Positions 9,211-16,810 are shown, counted from the first letter of the stretch. The stretch: DNA of 64,000 bases from Bradyrhizobium murdochi (GCF_000472965.1 NZ_AXAU01000001.1:1-64000); one strand, 5' to 3'. Notes: generated by a model not told the origin, from the letters alone. Program-made: numbers and translations.

Positions 9211-9314
9211 ATCCTCATCCTGAGGAGCCGCGCGAGCGGCGTCTCGAAGGATGTAGGCCCGCCTGTGGCCTCATAGTTCGAGACGTGCGTGCCGCGCCCC
9301 TCACCAATGAGGAT
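9211..9314. repeat. Intergenic palindromic repeat, family B
   Basis: Bounded by ATCCTCAT (9211-9218) and ATGAGGAT (9307-9314), with inner GCGTCTCGAAGGAT and TTCGAGAC. A partial relative with the shared core GCGTCTCGAAGGAT starts at 25611. Confidence 0.65.
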
Positions 9315-9324
9315 CAAATGATGC

Positions 9325-9708
9325 TCATGTATATTTCTTGTCGCGTTCGAGCAGTTCGATCGAAATGCCCTGCGGCCCACGGATGAAGCAGATGCGAACG
9401 CCAGGACGTATGGTGGTCGGCTCCTTCGTGAACTCGACGCCCTTGGCCTTGATCTCGGCCGCGACCGCATCGATGTCTTTTACCGTCAGGCCGAAATGGT
9501 CGAGCCCCTGATAGGGCGTCACCGGCGGCGCGTTCACGCCGTCGCTGGCGGCAACGGGTGCGATGAACACGTTGGCGCCGCCGAGTTTGACGTCGAGCCG
9601 CCCAGGGGCACGGACGATCTCGCCGCCCAGAATGTCTTCCAGCCAGGCGGCAGTCGCTTCGGGATCGGGGCTGCGCAAGTGCACATGGTCCCAGGTAACG
9701 GTCGGCAT
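9325..9708 (-). CDS. VOC family (glyoxalase/bleomycin-resistance fold) protein
   Basis: A 127-residue single VOC domain: DHVHLRSPDPEATAAWLEDIL opens the first beta-alpha-beta-beta-beta unit, and LDHFGLTVKDIDAVAAEIK opens the second. Metal-ligand candidates are His near 9, His near 80 and the Glu of GISIELLE near the C-terminus, the usual His/Glu pattern of VOC metalloenzymes. The reaction is unknown; the fold covers glyoxalases, dioxygenases and epimerases. Start ATG 9708 is preceded by GAG at a suitable distance; the frame stays open further upstream but that extension is not VOC-like. Confidence 0.82.
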   Translation of the reverse strand: MPTVTWDHVHLRSPDPEATAAWLEDILGGEIVRAPGRLDVKLGGANVFIAPVAASDGVNAPPVTPYQGLDHFGLTVKDIDAVAAEIKAKGVEFTKEPTTIRPGVRICFIRGPQGISIELLERDKKYT

Positions 9709-9921
9709 CTCGATTGGTCTCCCATTATTGTTGTTGCGGCGCTGAAGGTCGGTTGCGTCGCGCGGCAATGGAGCCGCCAGCCAATCCACAACTTTATCCT
9801 GCAAGTCTTATCCTGCAAGCCTTGCACCGCCGCCGCAATATTGTCGAGGTGGCATGAAACCATTCCTGCCCTGGATGATTGTTGACGGCGGCGGGATCCG
9901 TATAGCGGCGGTCGTGACAGA

Positions 9922-9954
9922 AGCCGTACGAGAAAACGCCCGTATGGCTTTTTT
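9922..9954 (+). terminator. Intrinsic terminator with no visible upstream gene
   Basis: AGCCGTACG (9922-9930) pairs with CGTATGGCT (9941-9949) through one G-U wobble and is followed by a T run to 9954. It works on the plus strand, yet the nearest gene to the left (9325-9708) runs the other way. Confidence 0.55.
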
Positions 9955-10000
9955 CATGTGCGGCACGGCAATCGCCGACGCTGCCGGGTGAGGGCGAGGT

Positions 10001-10603
10001 ATGAGAATCGCCGGGTGGTCGTTCGGAAAATTCGAAGCGCGGCTTGCCGTGCTGCCGGCGATCGCTATCGTTGGATGCGCCGTATGGTTGATGCTCCCGC
10101 AAGCGAGCGATGCCGAAAGCCATCTGGCGCCGACGCCGTCTGAAGTTGCCGGCGTCACGCAAGGCATTTTCCGCACGGATGATCCGGCCGCGACTCAGGC
10201 GACCCTGCCGAGCCCGGGGCTGGCAGCAGTTTCTACCGATCCCAACCAGGCGGTTGGCGCCGCGGCGCCTCTCGACATCGCGTCGCCAGAGACGGTTGCT
10301 CCTGCCACGTCGCCGCTCGACGGCCTGAAAATCATCTCGCAGTCATGGCGAAGGGGCGGGCTCGGCTCGAAAGCGCTGGTGACCTTCACGCTTCGCAATA
10401 CCAATGACTACGCGGTGAGGGATATCGAGATCGCCTGCAATTTCATCCGCCGGGACGGCAGCCATCTGACCGCCCGCAGGCGGATCATTCCCGATACCGT
10501 GAACATGAAGAGCCGGAAGCGATACGCAGGCATGCTGGTCGGGTTCGTCAACGTTCACGCGAATAAGGCGAAATGTTCACTGGTGACGGCCAGCCGCGTT
10601 TAG
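10001..10603 (+). CDS. Membrane-anchored hypothetical protein
   Basis: A 200-residue protein. One N-terminal hydrophobic segment (LAVLPAIAIVGCAVWLML, about 15-32) acts as signal anchor, followed by about 75 residues rich in Pro, Ala and Thr, and then a compact domain beginning LKIISQSWRRGGLGSKALV. That domain has ALVTFTLRNTNDYAVRDIEIAC, a beta-sandwich-like pattern, and two cysteines. I recognise no family function. GAGG precedes the start. The next gene, at 10743, is also a small N-anchored Pro/Ala-rich protein, and the two may share transcription. Confidence 0.7.
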   Translation: MRIAGWSFGKFEARLAVLPAIAIVGCAVWLMLPQASDAESHLAPTPSEVAGVTQGIFRTDDPAATQATLPSPGLAAVSTDPNQAVGAAAPLDIASPETVAPATSPLDGLKIISQSWRRGGLGSKALVTFTLRNTNDYAVRDIEIACNFIRRDGSHLTARRRIIPDTVNMKSRKRYAGMLVGFVNVHANKAKCSLVTASRV

Positions 10604-10742
10604 CCCTGTGCGGCCGAACTCACCTTTCATCTCCAAAATGTGACCTGCGCCTTTGAACCTTGCAAGTTGAGCGGGAACTAAACGGTATATCGCCCGTTGG
10701 GCGTGTTGAACCGCGCGGCGTTCGCGCGGGGGAGTAAGACCA

Positions 10743-11237
10743 ATGCCCGTGACGCGTTATTTCCTGTTTGTCGGCGGAGTGCTGCTCGCGCTGTTGTTGG
10801 CGATTGATGCGCTTGTCCCAGAGCAGGCGGTCGTGGCCAGCCAGGCCGTTTCTTCGGTCGACAAGACCGCTTCGTCGGTCGACAAGACCATAGTGCGCAT
10901 TCGTTCCGACCAGAAGCTGCCGGAGCGGGTGGTCTTTGACACCAGCCTTCCGACCATTGTTCCGCCGCCGGCCATGACCGCCCAAGCCATTGCGCCGTCC
11001 GCGACCCCCGCCGCAGCCCCTGGCTCGGCCGACGCCGCTCAGGCCCGTGCGCGGGAGACGTTTGCCCAATACGTCCCGGCGGAGGCGAAGAAGCCGGAGC
11101 CGCCGGTCCAGCGCAAGCGCAAGGTAGCAAGAAGCCGTCCGGCGCCGTCGATGCAGTTCGCGCAACCGCCGCAAATGCGGGTCGCGCAGCAGTCACAGTT
11201 CGGCTTCTTCGGTGGCCCCAGCTGGAACACCTGGTAA
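10743..11237 (+). CDS. Hypothetical protein with N-terminal membrane anchor and basic Pro-rich tail
   Basis: A 164-residue protein: a signal anchor (FLFVGGVLLALLLAIDALV), then a low-complexity Ala/Pro/Lys segment. Near residues 38-51 a 21-base unit is duplicated in tandem, giving SSVDKTA followed by SSVDKTI. The centre has RERV/PAE patches and the C-terminus is Gln-, Phe- and Trp-rich (AQQSQFGFFGGPSWNTW). No domain is recognised. GGGGGAG lies before the ATG, a strong ribosome site. It is convergent with the small secreted protein at 11251-11625, 13 bases apart. Confidence 0.65.
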   Translation: MPVTRYFLFVGGVLLALLLAIDALVPEQAVVASQAVSSVDKTASSVDKTIVRIRSDQKLPERVVFDTSLPTIVPPPAMTAQAIAPSATPAAAPGSADAAQARARETFAQYVPAEAKKPEPPVQRKRKVARSRPAPSMQFAQPPQMRVAQQSQFGFFGGPSWNTW

Positions 11238-11250
11238 GCGCCCCGCCTGA

Positions 11251-11625
11251 CTAGCGTGGTAGCTTCGGAATCTTGTCCGCAAAGCCATTGTAGCAGGTCA
11301 ACCGTTCGTCTTCCTCCTTGACGAAACGGCAGTCATTGACGCCCTTCGCCGCCGGCGCCTTTGGTTTGGGCTGTGGCGCATAAATGGCGTCGTAGCAATT
11401 CAGGCGTTCCTTGGTCGCATCGTCGATGTCCTGGCAGGCCTGCAATTTTTGGGCGACCGACAACGGTTTTTCTTTCTTGCCCGCCGTCGGATTCTTCGCC
11501 CCGACCACAACCAGGGGTTTGCCGCCAATGGTGGGAGGATTGGCCGGGCCGGCCGGGGTACTCGTTCCCTGAGCCAGCGCCGCCGCCGGATACAGGATTG
11601 CCAGCGTCAGGATGATCTTTCTCAT
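11251..11625 (-). CDS. Secreted protein with two Cys-x8-11-RLxCY repeats
   Basis: A 124-residue exported protein: signal peptide MRKIILTLAILYPAAALAQ, a Pro/Gly/Lys linker, then two copies of a cysteine-pair motif. The first is QACQDIDDATKERLNCYDA and the second DCRFVKEEDERLTCYNGF. This C..(D/E)RLxCY(D/N) signature occurs in many proteobacterial periplasmic proteins, including VasI/TssQ-type accessory proteins, but that alone does not assign a function. Each pair probably forms a small disulfide hairpin. ATG 11625 is chosen because the signal peptide begins there. Confidence 0.75.
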   Translation of the reverse strand: MRKIILTLAILYPAAALAQGTSTPAGPANPPTIGGKPLVVVGAKNPTAGKKEKPLSVAQKLQACQDIDDATKERLNCYDAIYAPQPKPKAPAAKGVNDCRFVKEEDERLTCYNGFADKIPKLPR

Positions 11626-11894
11626 ATGAAATGTCCGAATAGCCGTAAGCTGAACCAGCGCCGCTGGGAGAACCACAACTCCCGACCTTCGGAATCGAAA
11701 ATCCCGCTGGGCGCCTGCGTTCTCTAGCATCATCCCCGAGCGTCTGTCTAACTCGTTGATTTAATAGCCATTCAATTGAGCCTGCGACGGTTTGGTGGGC
11801 GCAGCCGGGCCCTTACGCCCATTGTCGGCGCGCTGCGGACGCTACATTGGCGTCGTCCATGGCGAGGCGGCCGCTACCGAACCGAGCGATTGCA

Positions 11895-12059
11895 GAAGGG
11901 CGACGCGACGTCGGCTACGGTAGCCATTCGATCGATAATGTCGGCAGCGGGCCTGCGCGCATCCTCGCCACGAATTTCGGGCAGCCGGCGGAACTGTTCG
12001 GAAAATTCGCCGACCGCGACGTGATCATCGTCCCAGAGGATGGGGCCCATTGGGGATAG
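11895..12059 (+). pseudogene. Possible cupin C-terminal remnant
   Basis: This frame reads EGRRDVGYGSHSIDNVGSGP then ARILATNFG before a stop at 12057-12059. The pattern DVGY...HSI.N.G.GPAR.L resembles the C-terminal strands of oxalate-decarboxylase-type cupins. No N-terminal half, metal-binding HxH motif or ribosome site is visible to the left, so if real it is a decayed fragment. The rest of 11626-12129 shows nothing else I can support. Confidence 0.25.
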
Positions 12060-12129
12060 CGCGCTTTGGGTGCCTGAAAACCCCGCCTGATTTCGCGAGC
12101 AATCGCATCAGTGGGGTTCAGACGCAGGT

Positions 12130-12216
12130 CTAGCGTAGGCGATAGGCGTCAAATGCGTGGGCCAGGAATATGCCGATGCTGACGAAGGCGAGGAGTGCCG
12201 TCACGACGTCAGTCAT
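12130..12216 (-). CDS. 28-residue single-span membrane micro-protein
   Basis: The ORF encodes MTDVVTALLAFVSIGIFLAH then AFDAYRLR: one hydrophobic helix (about residues 3-20) with a short basic tail, predicted inner-membrane with the tail in the cytoplasm. Its ATG overlaps the TGA of the preceding micro-ORF (ATGA at 12216-12213) and has a near-perfect ribosome site, GGAGGAAGG. The size and topology recall KdpF-type transporter subunits, but no kdp genes are adjacent and the sequence is not recognisably KdpF. The strong ribosome site and stop-start overlap are the evidence that it is translated. Confidence 0.6.
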   Translation of the reverse strand: MTDVVTALLAFVSIGIFLAHAFDAYRLR

Positions 12217-12299
12217 AGCCTTCCTCCCTGTATTGCCATGCCGGGAAGGGCACGCTTGAGAAACTCGCGGTAGATGAGGTTGAGGACCGATACCAACAT
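12213..12299 (-). CDS. 28-residue amphipathic micro-protein, coupled to the downstream micro-ORF
   Basis: The ORF encodes MLVSVLNLIYREFLKRALPG then MAIQGGRL. Residues 2-18 form a hydrophobic to amphipathic helix with a basic patch, which could lie on the membrane. AAGGGG lies 7 bases before the ATG. The stop codon overlaps the start of the next micro-ORF by the ATGA arrangement typical of translational coupling. No homologous family is recognised. The last codons also encode, in another frame, the strong ribosome site of the second ORF. Confidence 0.5.
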   Translation of the reverse strand: MLVSVLNLIYREFLKRALPGMAIQGGRL

Positions 12300-12494
12300 G
12301 ATCTAACCCCTTGTTTGATGGTGCAACCCTAGCGGCTCTTTGTTTCCGGAGCGCTTCGCGGCGGAGCAGAATGGTTTCGTCGCGCCGGCTCGCGATCACA
12401 GAATTGCGACGGAACCGGAACCATCCAAAACAAACCGTGTCAGCGATCGACCCGCCCTTTTCTCGCCATCCTAATTCAGGAAACGTGCGGGGCG

Positions 12495-13547
12495 GTGCTA
12501 GGGCAATGTTCCCAAAGGTCCTACGTGATCATCCGACATTTGCAGCAAAACGAGACTATTAGGTCGCGCCGCGCATTCCTGCGCGGAATTGTGTCTTCGG
12601 CCAGCGCGCTTGCGCTCGGCGGATGCGCCAGCCTTGGCGCGACGGGCGCGCGTTACGACGCTTCGTCGCTCTCGGTGGAGCCGACATTGCTGGTCGCAAC
12701 CACGCGCAAGCCGGTGAGCGGCGGGCGAGCGAAACCGTGGTTCGGGCCGGAGCGGGCTTCGAAGATGATCGTGGCGCGGGCGAAGCTGGTGCCGCCCGAC
12801 GAGAAGCGTTTCTCCCTCGCCGCAGCCGGACTTGGCGATTGGCGTCTCGATACGGTCGAGCCGGTATCGGGAGAGGTCGGTGATCTTCTCGGGCAAACCA
12901 GCGGCGGCTCGGACGTGCTGATCTACGTGCACGGTTTCAAGCAGACGTTCGAGACGGCGGCGCTCGATGCCGCGCACCTCGCCGACGGCGTCAGATTCCG
13001 CGGCCAGACGATGGTGTTCTCCTGGCCGTCCAAGGCGGGACTGTTCGATTACGCCTATGACCGCGATAGCGCGATGTACTCCCGCGATGCCTTCGAGCGC
13101 GTGCTGCATTCCCTCGCCACTGCCCCGAGCGTCGGCCGCGTTCACATCGTCGCGCACAGCATGGGCACCATGCTGACACTCGAAGGGCTGCGTCAGCTCT
13201 ATGCACGATATGGCGACAGCGTTGCCGGCAAGATCGGGGCCGTGGTGTTCGCCTCACCGGACATCGATATGGATGTGTTCTCGTCGGCGACCCAGAATAT
13301 CGGACCGCTCACCCGCAAGATCACCGTCGTCGCCTCGACGAATGATCGCGCGCTTGCGTTGTCGGGACGATTGGCCGGCGGGATGACGCGGGTCGGCGCC
13401 GCCGAGAAGGCCACGATCGAGCAGCTCGGCGTGCGCGTCATCGATGCCTCCGATTCAGGCTGGGGCATCATCAACCACGATCTGTTTCTATCCAATGCCG
13501 AGGTACGGAAGGTGATACGCCGCTCGATCGATACTTCGGCCGCGTGA
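12495..13547 (+). CDS. DUF900 alpha/beta hydrolase, Tat-type lipoprotein signal
   Basis: A protein of up to 350 residues. SRRAFLRGIVSSASALALGGC combines a twin-arginine-like motif with a lipobox (LGGC), indicating export and lipid anchoring. The body is an alpha/beta hydrolase of the DUF900 family: DVLIYVHGFKQTFETA (oxyanion region), FSWPSKAG, the nucleophile elbow AHSMGTM, an acidic residue region FASPDIDMDVF and a C-terminal GWGIINHDLFLS with the likely catalytic His. The reaction is unknown. The start is uncertain: GTG 12495 opens the frame and TTG 12540 is also possible; the signal begins close to residue 24 from 12495. Confidence 0.8.
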   Translation: MLGQCSQRSYVIIRHLQQNETIRSRRAFLRGIVSSASALALGGCASLGATGARYDASSLSVEPTLLVATTRKPVSGGRAKPWFGPERASKMIVARAKLVPPDEKRFSLAAAGLGDWRLDTVEPVSGEVGDLLGQTSGGSDVLIYVHGFKQTFETAALDAAHLADGVRFRGQTMVFSWPSKAGLFDYAYDRDSAMYSRDAFERVLHSLATAPSVGRVHIVAHSMGTMLTLEGLRQLYARYGDSVAGKIGAVVFASPDIDMDVFSSATQNIGPLTRKITVVASTNDRALALSGRLAGGMTRVGAAEKATIEQLGVRVIDASDSGWGIINHDLFLSNAEVRKVIRRSIDTSAA

Positions 13548-13853
13548 GCTCGCCTTCGGCGCAACGGCATCGCACGACAACAGATGGCGCCCGTCCGTCG
13601 CCGGCAAGCGGTCACCACAACGTCACGGTGTCGTCACCCATAATCTCGCCAAATTGACGGAACAATTATTCGTGGCCGGCACGGTGGTGCTCGGTCTCGC
13701 CTCGAACTGCTCAACGCTTGAATTGCTCAACGTCCGCAACGCCGACCGGTTGTCGGCGCGCGATGCTTTGCGAGTCGATCGGAGAGATATGGGCGACAGC
13801 GGACCTTGTCGGCGATCCAGATTGTTCAGTTGTTACAGAGGAATATAAAAATC
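13548..13853. other. Intergenic region with no supported gene
   Basis: A short plus-strand frame (13654-13848) is open here but has no ribosome site and no recognisable features. I see no repeat or convincing promoter. Confidence 0.4.
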
Positions 13854-14198
13854 ATGCGTCAAGCAACATCCAAGGCCGCGGCAGGTTCGCGCGCGAACCA
13901 TCGACAGGTGCTATCACTCGCGGCGGGCGTCGCCTTGCTCGCGGGCGTCACTACGGCTCATGCGCAGAGCACGGGCATCGCCTCCTGCGACGACTTCCTG
14001 ACCAAGTACGACGCCTGCGTCGTCTCCAAGGTCCCCGAGGCACAGCGCGCGATGTACAAGACGCAGATCGACCAGACGCGCAAGGCGTGGGTCGACATGG
14101 CCAAGAACCCGTCGACCAAGGCGACCATGGAAGCGACCTGCAAGCAGACTTTGGATGCGACGAAGGCATCGCTCACGGCCTATGGCTGCTCGTTCTGA
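13854..14198 (+). CDS. Small secreted cysteine-containing protein
   Basis: A 114-residue protein with a signal peptide ending near AHAQ (about residue 38) and a mature helical part. Four cysteines are spaced as SCDDFLTKYDACV, ATCKQTL and YGCSF, probably making two disulfides in a helical hairpin, similar in spacing to small periplasmic helical proteins. Function unknown. ATG 13854 is favoured over 13806 because GAGG precedes it and the signal peptide is then of usual length. A strong hairpin (14218-14248) follows the stop. Confidence 0.7.
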   Translation: MRQATSKAAAGSRANHRQVLSLAAGVALLAGVTTAHAQSTGIASCDDFLTKYDACVVSKVPEAQRAMYKTQIDQTRKAWVDMAKNPSTKATMEATCKQTLDATKASLTAYGCSF

Positions 14199-14217
14199 TC
14201 GGCGCCTGCGCCGCTGA

Positions 14218-14248
14218 AGGGAGTGGCGTCGAATGGGCGCCACTCCCT
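14218..14248 (+). terminator. Perfect 11-bp hairpin after the small secreted protein gene
   Basis: AGGGAGTGGCG (14218-14228) and CGCCACTCCCT (14238-14248) are perfect reverse complements with a 9-base loop. There is no T run, so it may act with Rho or protect the mRNA 3' end. Confidence 0.6.
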
Positions 14249-14392
14249 GACGGCGTGCGGGACCAGACGGGGAGCGGCCAGCGATGCCGGCGAGGCGCTC
14301 TTTCGGAATTTCAGAACGACGCGGGCAGTGCCGGCACACGATCAAAGCGGCGCGTCTTCAAGGCGCGGTCTGCAAATTCCTCCTTGTCTCGA

Positions 14393-14407
14393 TTAACCAC
14401 TTGTTAA
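14393..14407. promoter_or_regulatory. Perfect CtrA-type box
   Basis: TTAACCACTTGTTAA matches TTAA-N7-TTAA exactly. It is 121 bases before the ATG of the 35-residue membrane protein at 14528. Confidence 0.5.
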
Positions 14408-14527
14408 CCATAACGCCCCACCATTGCCGCTCTCACAGAGAGTCGCCTAGGACCGTAATCCGAAGGCGCGATTGACCGTTCATCTTGGGGGTGAGCAGAG
14501 GCTCGCGGGGCTCCAAGGAGCAACGTC

Positions 14528-14635
14528 ATGTCATCATCTGGCGTACGCCTGCTGTCCGATTTCGTCCCGGCGATTTTCGGCGCACTTGGTTTGGGTATCC
14601 CGATTGCGGTCGCGATCATCTGGATTTGTTCCTGA
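14528..14635 (+). CDS. 35-residue membrane micro-protein
   Basis: The ORF encodes MSSSGVRLLSDFVPAIFGAL then GLGIPIAVAIIWICS. About 22 of the last 26 residues form one hydrophobic helix ending in Trp-x-Cys. AAGGAG lies at the standard distance before the ATG, a much better ribosome site than most genes here have. A perfect CtrA-type box lies upstream at 14393. I do not recognise a family. The ribosome site is the main evidence for translation. Confidence 0.5.
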   Translation: MSSSGVRLLSDFVPAIFGALGLGIPIAVAIIWICS

Positions 14636-15032
14636 TCGCGGAATGTCGCTTGGCTTCGAGGTTCGGCTGTGCGGGGCTCGGCGCACCCCGTCTGTCGATT
14701 GCCACGGTATTTGACCTTGGCTGCCGGCTAAGCAGCTGAAAATCAATAAGTCGGATTTTCGAGGTGACGGCAAACCGGCCTATTTTGCCATGGTAAGTCG
14801 CCCAGACGTTAGATAGATGCAGTTAGAGCAATTTGCGCGGGTGCGCCTGGGTGAACTGGAACGTCGCGGTTGGGTGGGAAGCGGAATGCCAGCTTTTGGT
14901 TGACCGGCTGATGGAAGCAGACGCTCATCCAAGGTAACCGCCTTCAGCTTTGCGCCCAGCTCCGGCCGGAGAGGCCGGTGGAGTCACTTCCCAAGAGCAG
15001 ACGTTCCCCCGAGGCGAGTTTCCCGACCCGCG
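14636..15032. other. Intergenic region with no supported gene
   Basis: Apart from a small hairpin, CCGGCC with GGCCGG near 14962-14978, I see no conserved protein, repeat or clear promoter. Confidence 0.4.
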
Positions 15033-15536
15033 CTACCTGCCTATGCTGGAAAGCAATTCGTCGAGCTGCTCCAACTGCTCCGGCAATCCGGCCGCCGAGC
15101 CCTGTAGTGCTTCCTCAAGCGCCTCCTTGGACGGATAGACTTCGTGGAAATTCAGTAGCGTCCTCCCGCCTTGGTCCTCGAAGGTCACGGTCGTGATGGC
15201 GCCCTCTTCGCCCTCGTCGTTGGTCCAGACGATGCGCTCGTTCGGCACCACCTCGAGATACTTGCCATAGAAGGCCATGGTGTCCGAACCGCCGGCGCCG
15301 AATTCCAGCCGATACTTGCCGCCGGTACGGACGTCCATATCGCACGATACGAGCGAAACGCCGGTTACCGATTTTGGCACCCACCAGCGCTGGAACAGCT
15401 CGGGCTGGCTCCACGCCCTGTAAACTGTGTTCGGCGGCGCGTTGAATGTCCGCGTTACGACGAGTTCGCGATCCCCTCTGCGCTCGACTGACGTGCGGTT
15501 CTGCGCACCACCTGCACTGTTAACTTGCTGATTCAT
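15033..15536 (-). CDS. SRPBCC / AHSA1-like domain protein
   Basis: A 167-residue START-fold protein: RELVVTRTFNAPPNTVYRAW opens the domain, followed by FQRWWVPKSVTG, GGKYRLEF, FYGKYLEVVPNERIVWTN and TTVTFEDQGGRTLLNFHE. This is the AHSA1-like SRPBCC family, small ligand-binding proteins that very often form an operon with an ArsR-type repressor. Here the start codon lies 17 bases inside the end of the upstream ArsR gene, so translation is coupled. The ligand is unknown; a hydrophobic inducer sensed through the pair is plausible. Confidence 0.85.
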   Translation of the reverse strand: MNQQVNSAGGAQNRTSVERRGDRELVVTRTFNAPPNTVYRAWSQPELFQRWWVPKSVTGVSLVSCDMDVRTGGKYRLEFGAGGSDTMAFYGKYLEVVPNERIVWTNDEGEEGAITTVTFEDQGGRTLLNFHEVYPSKEALEEALQGSAAGLPEQLEQLDELLSSIGR

Positions 15537-15876
15537 CGCTCCCCTCCTGTTTCATTTCGCTGATGATTTCGTCCAATGCTTCGAAGCGGGCCTCGAAGAG
15601 CTTGCGATGCGCCTCGATCCACTCGGCCTCCGCCTTGAGGCCGCGTTTCCCAAGCTTGCAGGTTCTCACCCGTCCGACCTTCTGCGTGACGACAAGCCCC
15701 GCCCGCTCGAGAACCTGGACGTGCTTCTTCATGCCGGTCAGCGTCATCTGGAACTTATCCGCGAGACTGGTGATCGACGCGTCCCCTCGCCCAAGCTGAT
15801 CGATGATCCCGCGGCGGGTCGCATCGGACAGCGCCGCAAACGAGAGATCGAGGGGAGGACTTACATACTGAACCAT
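15520..15876 (-). CDS. ArsR family transcriptional repressor (SRPBCC-associated)
   Basis: A 118-residue winged-helix regulator: LSFAALSDATRRGIIDQLGR, then ASITSLADKFQMTLTGMKKH as recognition helix and LERAGLVVTQKVGRVRTCKL as wing. The metal-binding ELCVC motif of arsenic/cadmium sensors is absent, so it is of the metal-independent type that partners SRPBCC proteins. ATG 15874-15876 lies exactly in the 6-base centre of a perfect 13-bp inverted repeat (15861-15892). An ATG at 15948 is open in frame but its extra residues do not fit the family and it would place the repeat inside the gene. Autoregulation is strongly suggested. Confidence 0.88.
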   Translation of the reverse strand: MVQYVSPPLDLSFAALSDATRRGIIDQLGRGDASITSLADKFQMTLTGMKKHVQVLERAGLVVTQKVGRVRTCKLGKRGLKAEAEWIEAHRKLFEARFEALDEIISEMKQEGSDESAS

Positions 15877-15892
15877 ATAGTTCAGTATGTAA
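15861..15892 (-). promoter_or_regulatory. Palindromic operator over the ArsR start codon
   Basis: TTACATACTGAAC (15861-15873) and GTTCAGTATGTAA (15880-15892) are perfect reverse complements around CATATA, which contains the minus-strand ATG. Upstream on the minus strand, TTGCGC and TACATA are 17 bases apart, so transcription would begin within 2-3 bases of the ATG. Both the operator role and the near-leaderless start are inferred. Confidence 0.75.
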
Positions 15893-16100
15893 CCTGCTCG
15901 CGCAGGAAGCGCAAGCGTCCCGAACTTTCCATGCCGTAGACCGGTCATTCGAGGTCATGCACCGCGGCGGCGGCAGCAAAAATCGTCTGCTGCGGGTCGA
16001 TAGCCGACGGCCCAGCCTGAACTCCAACATCCGTTCAGCCGTCAGGGTCAGTTAGTGACGAAAAGGTCATTTATCGTGGCAATTGACACCGTCAGGGAAA

Positions 16101-16177
16101 TGGCGCGCTCGGAAGGATTCGAACCTCCGACCCTCGGAATCGAAATCCGATGCTCTATCCAGCTGAGCTACGAGCGC
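16101..16177 (-). tRNA. tRNA-Arg (TCG anticodon), CCA encoded
   Basis: Read on the minus strand: acceptor GCGCTCG pairs with CGAGCGC, D arm GCTC/GAGC, anticodon stem TCGGA/TCCGA enclosing loop TTTCGAT (anticodon TCG, codon CGA), T arm with GTTCGAATC, discriminator G and encoded CCA at 16103-16101. Confidence 0.95.
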
Positions 16178-16224
16178 CTGCGGTGGCTGGTATCAGACTT
16201 GGCCTGATAGAGCCAGTAGCGAGC

Positions 16225-16479
16225 TTAGTTGCAAGGATGTCGCCGGCGGTCCTGGCCGATATAGGCGGCTGCGCCCTGGCGGCAGAGGATGGTCGAGGGG
16301 CCGTCGTAATAGGCGAAGGTGCCGGGCTGCGGGCCGGGCCCGTAATTGTGCAGGAAGCTGATGGGGTAAGGCAGGCCCCAATTGTGCGGGTGCCGATTAT
16401 GGCGGGCGTCCGCCAGGTTTGGGGCGAGGGCCGCAGCGGAGAGGAGGGCGGCGGCAACAAGAAACTTCGCTTTGGTCAT
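16225..16479 (-). CDS. Small secreted protein with C-terminal Cys-Gly-DRRRHxC motif
   Basis: An 84-residue exported protein: signal peptide MTKAKFLVAAALLSAAALAP then NLADA, a short His/Pro/Tyr-rich mature part, and a C-terminal LCRQGAAAYIGQDRRRHPC. The gene at 22844-23203 ends in a related pattern (VCQPGTTFIGGDGRRHIC), so the two form a paralogous family with a conserved two-cysteine end module. Function unknown. GGAG precedes ATG 16479. The frame stays open far upstream but without coding character. Confidence 0.7.
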   Translation of the reverse strand: MTKAKFLVAAALLSAAALAPNLADARHNRHPHNWGLPYPISFLHNYGPGPQPGTFAYYDGPSTILCRQGAAAYIGQDRRRHPCN

Positions 16480-16810
16480 TTCGATTCTCCGGAAGTCCCA
16501 CTGAAACTGCAGTGATTCGATCTGAACGAGTAGAAATTCGTGCGAAGAAAGCGCGTTAAAACAAGAAGATAGAAGCCTAAGCTGTGATTCGATCGAAGCC
16601 CGTAACCCCCTGCCATTTTGGCTGATCCAACGTCCCATTCTAGGAGAATCGGGCAGAAATGCTGCGAAAAGCCATCCTAGCGCGCCCATTTTTGGCCTCA
16701 AGCGATGCTTAACGAATTCCCAACACAGTCCGGCCAGAGTTCTGTCCGGTCTGACTTCAAGGGCCGACCTATCCGCGTCTAACAAAGGCTATCCGGTTCC
16801 CGATCGACCC
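16480..16810. other. Intergenic region with no supported gene
   Basis: Between two divergent genes for secreted proteins. A minus-strand frame is open through much of it but shows no conserved features; I find no clear promoter match. Confidence 0.4.

Noticed and set aside
9854..9991. A 45-codon ORF (MKPFLPWMIVDGGGIRIAAV...) with GAGG nearby
   Set aside because: A strong intrinsic terminator lies inside it and no family is recognisable; I consider the terminator more credible.
12130..12216. Assignment of the second micro-ORF as KdpF
   Set aside because: Only size and topology agree; there are no kdpABC genes nearby and no shared sequence pattern.
13654..13848. A 64-codon plus-strand frame before the small secreted protein
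   Set aside because: No ribosome site, no conserved pattern, overlaps the likely promoter region.
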